DNA from: Ktedonobacteraceae bacterium
GTDB lineage: Bacteria > Chloroflexota > Ktedonobacteria > Ktedonobacterales > Ktedonobacteraceae
Length of the DNA stretch: 5,272 bases
NCBI GenBank assembly: GCA_014896635.1
Contig: JADBKA010000295.1
Location: 1 to 5,272 of the forward strand
Direction of reading: 5' to 3'
The notes below the pieces were generated by a model that did no database searches, was not told where the DNA came from, and worked only from the letters and a program-made list of their open reading frames with translations. Below are positions 4,714 through 5,272 of the stretch, piece after piece. The first letter of the stretch is position 1, and each line of letters starts with the position of its first letter. Both the position numbers and the translations under genes were made by a program.

Positions 4714-5272
4714 ATGAATCCTTTTCTCGATAAGAATCTGGCACGCGCTCGTCAGCAGGAATTGCTGCAAGAGGCCGAAGCCAGACGCAAGGCCGTCCTG
4801 GCACGGAAACAAAGGCGCGGTGACTGCTCTCTTCCTCAGCATCTGTTTGCCTTAGCAGAAACTTCTGAGGAAGCACTTCCATTAGAAGATGCATATGAAG
4901 GAGTAAAAATTTTCATGAAAACAGTACCGATCATTTCTCTGGTAGCACGGCTGGCTCTAATGGCCGCCCTGGTACTGGGACTGCTATTCTGGATCATCCA
5001 GATTCCTCCAATCAGCATGGCTCTGAACGGCGCTATACTGATTAGCTTGAGAAGCATCCACCTGGCGCTTGGCCTGCTGGGAGCCACCGGGTTTCTCGTG
5101 CTCGCAATAGTCGCACTCTTTACAAACAGGACCCGCTGGCTCGGCGTGGGCGGCATCATCTACGCCTGCATTCTGTCCGTCTTTGGACTGACCCAATCAC
5201 TGATCCTTGTGGGCAGCCTGCACTGGATCATCCAGATAGCCCACCTACTGGTTGGCATCGGTGCAATGTACC
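4714..5272 (+). CDS. Small multi-TM membrane protein of unknown function (3' partial)
   Basis: The frame runs open to the right edge, giving 186 visible residues. Residues 1-36 (MNPFLDKNLARARQQELLQE, then AEARRKAVLARKQRRG) form a charged, probably amphipathic cytosolic helix of a kind often seen at the start of small Chloroflexota and actinobacterial proteins. An acidic linker follows to about 67, then hydrophobic segments at about 72-96, 114-136, 143-166 and from 170 to the edge. I recognise the four-helix pattern but assign no function. The chosen start has AAGGAG 11 nt upstream. Alternatives in the same frame are ATG 4621 (AGGA 6 nt upstream) and ATG 4915 (residue 68, AAGGAG 11 nt upstream), the last giving only the membrane part. 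The words FWIIQI (92-97) and HWIIQI (170-175) are coded by an identical 15-bp stretch. It lies 161 bp after the MFS gene on the same strand and may or may not be co-transcribed. Confidence 0.75.
   Translation, partial: MNPFLDKNLARARQQELLQEAEARRKAVLARKQRRGDCSLPQHLFALAETSEEALPLEDAYEGVKIFMKTVPIISLVARLALMAALVLGLLFWIIQIPPISMALNGAILISLRSIHLALGLLGATGFLVLAIVALFTNRTRWLGVGGIIYACILSVFGLTQSLILVGSLHWIIQIAHLLVGIGAMY
4989..5237. repeat. Two copies of the palindromic 15-mer CTGGATCATCCAGAT
   Basis: The copies are at 4989-5003 and 5223-5237, in direct orientation and exactly 234 bp (78 codons) apart. The first 13 bases of each are a perfect dyad (CTGGAT-C-ATCCAG). Both lie in the same codon phase and encode WIIQI, at the end of the first and the start of the fourth TM segment. 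Confidence 0.8.

Noticed and set aside
4546..5196. Several minus-strand open frames in the right part
   Set aside because: They are antisense to a plus-strand frame that encodes clear TM helices and has a good ribosome binding site. Their proteins are low-quality, rich in Ser, Arg and Pro.
1..5272. CRISPR, tRNA, rRNA, riboswitch, transposase or toxin-antitoxin modules
   Set aside because: No spaced repeat arrays, cloverleaf, transposase motif, terminal inverted repeats or recognisable toxin-antitoxin pair was seen by reading both strands.

Overview
The window most resembles a chromosomal segment from a moderately GC-rich, non-proteobacterial soil-type bacterium. The style of the proteins fits Chloroflexota, in particular Ktedonobacteria-like genomes: a GT39-like membrane protein with a soluble tail, and a small multi-TM protein opening with MNPF...LARARQQELLQEAEARR. 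This taxonomic guess comes from remembered family resemblance and is not proven. I see no tRNA, rRNA, CRISPR array, insertion sequence or phage gene.

Layout. Left edge (2-832, +): the 3' part of a polytopic membrane protein with an exported or soluble C-terminal domain, probably a glycosyltransferase-39-like protein. It converges on a minus-strand pair: an HxlR-family regulator (1895-2254) followed by a SIS-domain sugar-phosphate isomerase/deaminase (861-1898). The two overlap by 4 bp (ATGA), so they almost certainly form a translationally coupled operon. A 246-bp divergent intergenic region (2255-2500) holds several small inverted repeats and separates this pair from a plus-strand AhpC/TSA-fold peroxiredoxin-like protein (2501-3193). 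An 11-bp perfect stem-loop (3211-3240) lies between that gene and a plus-strand TetA-like MFS efflux transporter (3272-4552) with a histidine-rich C-terminus. The right edge holds a truncated plus-strand gene (4714 to window end) for a small membrane protein with a charged helical N-terminus and about four TM segments.

How the genes may work together. HxlR regulators often repress a divergent or adjacent redox or detoxification gene and sense electrophiles or oxidants through an N-terminal cysteine, which this one has (Cys8). The peroxiredoxin-like gene across the intergenic region, and perhaps the efflux pump after it, are the natural targets. The linkage of the regulator to an amino-sugar SIS enzyme is less expected. 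No single element is clearly a new system. The points most worth a second look are the HxlR-SIS coupling opposite the peroxiredoxin, the alternative in-frame starts of the last gene, and a 15-bp palindromic repeat within that gene.
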